A stretch of DNA of 64,000 nucleotides from Roseomonas alba. Its GTDB lineage: Bacteria; Pseudomonadota; Alphaproteobacteria; Acetobacterales; Acetobacteraceae. Below, piece after piece: positions 61,501-64,000 of this stretch. The notes beneath the pieces are model-generated. The model had not been told where the DNA came from and did no database searches. It saw nothing but the letters and a program-made list of their open reading frames with translations. Every line of letters begins with the position of its first letter. Within the stretch, counting starts at the first letter, position 1. The DNA is taken from assembly GCF_019430885.1 (NCBI RefSeq), contig NZ_JAHYBZ010000002.1, positions 844,871-908,870 of the forward strand. Direction: 5' to 3'. Both the position numbers and the translations under genes were made by a program.

Positions 61501-62139
61501 ATGGACCAGATGGCGCCCCGGCCCAAGATCGCCGAGACCTTCATCCACCCCAGCGTGAAGCTGCGCGACACGACAATCGGCGCGCGCTGCGAATTGCTGG
61601 AACGCTGCGCGGTCGAATACGCGACGATCGGCGATGCGTCCTACCTGGGCCATGACTGCCAGGTCGCGGATGCGACGATCGGGAAGTTCTGCGCCATCGC
61701 CGCGCATGTGCGCATCGGCCCGCCGAACCATCCGATGGAGCGGCCCTCGCTGCACCGCTTCACCTATGTGCCGGAGTATTACGACGCGACGAAGCAGCGG
61801 GACGCCACGTTCTTCGCGGCACGGCGCGCGGCGCGGACCACGATCGGCAACGATGTGTGGATCGGGCACGGTGTCACCGTGCTGGCCGGGGTGACGGTGG
61901 GCGACGGCGCGGTGCTTGCCGCGGGCGCGGTGGTGGTGAAGGACGTCGCGCCCTACACCATCGTCGGCGGCGTGCCGGCGCGGCCGATCCGGGACCGGTT
62001 TCCGCGCGACATCGCCGCGTCCCTGCAGCGCATCGCCTGGTGGGACTGGCCATTCGAACTGGTCATGGAGCGACTGGAGAGCTTCCAGACCGACGACGTC
62101 TCCGCGTTCTGCGCGCAGTGGGACCGGGGCGCGGCCTGA
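61501..62139 (+). CDS. Hexapeptide-repeat (left-handed beta-helix) acetyltransferase
   Basis: This 212-residue protein has about six hexapeptide turns ([74 protein letters not shown]). [12 protein letters not shown] ends the helix, followed by an alpha tail. It resembles the phosphonate-metabolism-associated hexapeptide family and xenobiotic acetyltransferases. It begins 12 bases after the immunity candidate, so it may belong to the effector module, possibly by chance. Confidence 0.87.
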   Translation: MDQMAPRPKIAETFIHPSVKLRDTTIGARCELLERCAVEYATIGDASYLGHDCQVADATIGKFCAIAAHVRIGPPNHPMERPSLHRFTYVPEYYDATKQRDATFFAARRAARTTIGNDVWIGHGVTVLAGVTVGDGAVLAAGAVVVKDVAPYTIVGGVPARPIRDRFPRDIAASLQRIAWWDWPFELVMERLESFQTDDVSAFCAQWDRGAA

Positions 62140-62180
62140 GGATCGCTGCGGCGGGTTGGCTCCAGCGCGCGAAGGACGGA

Positions 62181-62440
62181 CCGGGGGAAGGGCTTTGCCC
62201 TTCCCCCGGGCCCCACCCCAACAAGGGCCACAAGGCCTTTGGAAACCGATACTGGGCACCGGGCAGCAGGGCCCCTTCGCAATGTCAAAGGGCGCGTCGT
62301 GCACGGCGCCCACGCATGCTTCCTGGCATTGGGCACAAAGCGCGCGCTTCATGACTGGCCGAACTGTCGCGCAGGGCGCCAGATGACGGTTTCCAAAGGA
62401 CCTGTGGCCTTTGGCGGGGACAGGTTTCGAGAGCCTCTCC
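62181..62440. repeat. Composite palindromic element, copy R8 (about 260 bp)
   Basis: Left outer hairpin 62181-62209 (13-base arms from CCGGGGGAAGGGC, loop TTT). Left inner stem 62223-62240 (AAGGGCC, ACAA, GGCCTTT, one mismatch). The core resembles the left half of other copies from both ends. Right inner stem 62393-62414 (CCAAAGG and CCTTTGG). The right outer hairpin is decayed (CGAGAGCCTCTCC). The 355-base convergent gap 62140-62494 holds no gene. Confidence 0.8.
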
Positions 62441-62494
62441 ATCCGCCGTCGCTCCGCCCGCGCCCCTTCCAACCCCACGGATCGGAACGCAGCA

Positions 62495-63490
62495 TCAGGT
62501 CTGCCGCAGCCAGACCTCCTCGATCCGGTGGTTCTCCCCCTTCCGCATCACGACCCGCGCGCGACGCTTCGTCGGCTCGATGTTGTCGGTCAGGTTCGGC
62601 AGGTTGATCCGCCGCCAGATGTCGCGCGCGAGGTCGCTGGCCGCTTCGGGCGTCAGCTCCCGGTAGTTGTGGAAGTACGAGGTCTTCCTCTGGAAGACGG
62701 TGCGTTGCAGCTTCAGGAAGCGGTCGATGTACCACTTCTCGATCGTCGCGCTGTCGGCATCCAGGTAGATAGTGAAGTCGAAGAAGTCCGAGGCGACGGC
62801 CGCGCTGCTGTTCGCCGTCTGGAGGACGTTCAGCCCCTCGAAGATCAGGATGTCGGGGCGGTCCACGGATTGGTAGCGGCCAGGCAGTACGTCATAGGAT
62901 TCGTGGGAATAGATCGGCACGCGCAGGTCCGGCGTGCCGGCCTTCACGCCTTCCAGGAAAGCCAGCATCTTCCGCAGGTCGTAGCTCTCCGGGAAGCCCT
63001 TGCGTTCCATCAGGCCGTTCGCCTGCAGCGTCTCCGTCGGATAGAGGAAGCCGTCGGTGGCGACCAGGTCGACCCGGGGATGCTGCTCTCCCCTGGCGAG
63101 CACGGCCTGGAGCAGGCGGGCGAAGGTGCTCTTGCCGACCGCGACGCTGCCGGCGACGGCGATGACATACGGCACGGTGGCGCGCGGCTGGCCGACGAAG
63201 GCGCCCTCCACCATGGCGCTCAGGCTCCGCGCCGCGGCGATGTGCAGGTCGACCAGGCGCACCAGCGGCAGGATGAGTTCGACGACATCGGCCAGCGTGG
63301 CCGGATCGTTCACCCCGGCGAGCGCCGGCAGGTCGATCTCGGACAGGGCGAGCGACGTGCCGCCCCGCAGCGCCGCCCATTGCGCGCGATCGAAGACCAC
63401 ATAGGGCGGGGCGAGGAGCGGCAGCGATGCCGACCCGCTCTGCCGGGTGTCCGCGAGGCCGTCCGGCCGCGTGGTCTGGGCGAGGTTCAC
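62495..63490 (-). CDS. coaA: Pantothenate kinase, type I
   Basis: This 331-residue P-loop kinase has Walker A GSVAVGKST (residues 114-122). PRVDLVATDGFLYPTETL, IYSHESYDVLPG, LIFEGLNVLQ and the C-terminal RINLPNLTDNIEPTKRRA match E. coli CoaA. It phosphorylates pantothenate, the first step of coenzyme A synthesis. The start at 63490 fits the family N-terminus. The region upstream (63491-63769) shows no gene. Confidence 0.95.
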   Translation of the reverse strand: MNLAQTTRPDGLADTRQSGSASLPLLAPPYVVFDRAQWAALRGGTSLALSEIDLPALAGVNDPATLADVVELILPLVRLVDLHIAAARSLSAMVEGAFVGQPRATVPYVIAVAGSVAVGKSTFARLLQAVLARGEQHPRVDLVATDGFLYPTETLQANGLMERKGFPESYDLRKMLAFLEGVKAGTPDLRVPIYSHESYDVLPGRYQSVDRPDILIFEGLNVLQTANSSAAVASDFFDFTIYLDADSATIEKWYIDRFLKLQRTVFQRKTSYFHNYRELTPEAASDLARDIWRRINLPNLTDNIEPTKRRARVVMRKGENHRIEEVWLRQT

Positions 63491-63769
63491 CGCAGCGCCC
63501 CCGGACGCATCGCACCGGGCCGGCCTCGGGTCACGGGAAGGCGGCCACCCGCCGGGGAATGAGGCATGGGGAGGTCCTAGCCCAATGTGCCGTCGGGACC
63601 GGACGACGCGGTGCGGTTGCGGGTCGCGCCGGCCTGCTGCCGCGCGGTCAGCGTGCCCGGTCCATGGCGGTCAGCAGGGGTCCTGTCTGAGGGTGGTGGC
63701 CGTGCTTCAGCGTTGTCGCGCCGGACGCCCATGTGGGGAGTATGACGCGCTCCGCCAGCCCTGTGAATC

Positions 63770-63883
63770 TCATGCTGCCAGGGCGGTGAGGATGGCGTCC
63801 CATTCCTCGGCCAGCGTGCCGCGCGCCGCCGGGCGCCCGGCCCGGCGATACCAGTAGCCGGCGTTGGCCAGGTCGCCTGGACA
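63770..63883 (-). pseudogene. C-terminal remnant of a small tetratricopeptide-like hypothetical gene
   Basis: The last 35-37 codons read GDLANAGYWYRRAGRP and end TLAEEWDAILTALAA. From memory, the GDLxNAxYWYRRAGRP pattern ends a conserved proteobacterial protein of about 90-110 residues. Upstream of about 63885 the frame continues into unrelated, less GC-biased sequence (CQQGCRKC...). The gene therefore looks cut by an insertion or rearrangement whose other end is outside the window. Confidence 0.4.
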
Positions 63884-64000
63884 CTTCCGGCAACCCTGCT
63901 GAGAGGCTGGTTTGACGATTTGATCTGCCCGGGATGTTGCTGTGCGTTGGCTGATTGGCAACGGCTGGCTGGCTGATCGGGCTGTCACGGACGGCCCGCC

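Noticed and set aside
1008..62440. R elements as CRISPR repeats
   Set aside because: Copies are single, kilobases apart, variable in length and have no spacers between regular repeats.
1008..62440. R elements as complete insertion sequences
   Set aside because: No copy contains an open frame for a transposase and no target duplication could be seen; at most they are non-autonomous.
1..64000. tRNA or rRNA genes
   Set aside because: No cloverleaf with GTTCRAxxC T-loop or rRNA stretch was noticed by eye; a tRNAscan run would be decisive.

Overview
The window looks like chromosome of a high-GC alphaproteobacterium, most likely an Acetobacteraceae (Roseomonas-like) member. The evidence is very high third-position GC, many ATGA-overlapping gene pairs, several Bug-type (tripartite tricarboxylate) solute-binding proteins with no permease beside them, a PleD-type response regulator, a 55-residue L33 protein, an intracellular PHB depolymerase and a malonyl-CoA decarboxylase. 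The assignment is inference from gene style; no 16S or other marker is present. I saw no rRNA, tRNA, CRISPR array or complete insertion sequence.

Layout. 1-3.1 kb: a partial iron-type ABC binding protein, an HpcH/HpaI aldolase and a Bug binding protein. 3.2-9.9 kb: the ligase-associated DNA repair set (ATP-dependent ligase, MBL exonuclease, Lhr-core helicase, PdeM phosphoesterase) arranged as two divergent pairs with a DoxX-like gene between them. 9.9-19.1 kb: GFA protein, sulfotransferase, a Bug/CMD/SDR group, M20 carbamoylase-type hydrolase, orphan peptide-type binding protein and D-aminoacylase-type deacylase. 19.2-27.0 kb: one minus-strand operon of seven genes (TRAP transporter dctPQM, hyuA, hyuB, a MaoC dehydratase and a CMD protein), apparently an uptake-plus-catabolism unit. 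27.2-28.7 kb: a secreted phosphoesterase and a small secreted protein. 28.7-35.6 kb: queuosine genes in two blocks (queA-tgt-queF and queG-queC-yhhQ-like) separated by a MarR regulator and a Bug protein. 35.6-41.5 kb: NTF2-like protein, membrane proteins, a solitary AceE-like transketolase and a cupin. 41.7-49.4 kb: GST, PHB depolymerase, malonyl-CoA decarboxylase, NAD(P)HX repair enzyme, orphan ParA, CopD-like protein and acetyltransferase. 49.5-50.8 kb: a trypsin-like protease with a Trypco1-type partner. 50.9-55.6 kb: DMT exporter, Nudix, AlaX, mercaptopyruvate sulfurtransferase, cystathionine beta-lyase and rpmG. 56.2-59.9 kb: pleD, phospholipid N-methyltransferase, VOC protein and GST. 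60.0-62.1 kb: a PAAR-metallopeptidase type VI effector with a likely immunity gene and a hexapeptide transferase. 62.5-64 kb: coaA and a truncated gene remnant.

The most striking structure outside the genes is a family of composite palindromic elements of about 110-285 bp. Each arm has two nested hairpins: an outer one like GGAGAGGGGC...GCCCCTCTCC and an inner one like CCAAAGGCC...GGCCTTTGG. The arms face each other around a directional core. Eight main copies occur. Seven lie in gaps between convergent genes and the eighth lies at a gene 3' end. The three other convergent gaps longer than 100 bp hold unrelated strong hairpins. The layout suggests bidirectional terminators that may also be mobile, of the REP/BIME/MITE kind.

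Other candidates for something new are the protease-Trypco1 pair, whose reading frame appears to be set by an eight-C tract near the start, and the orphan PAAR-M91 effector module.
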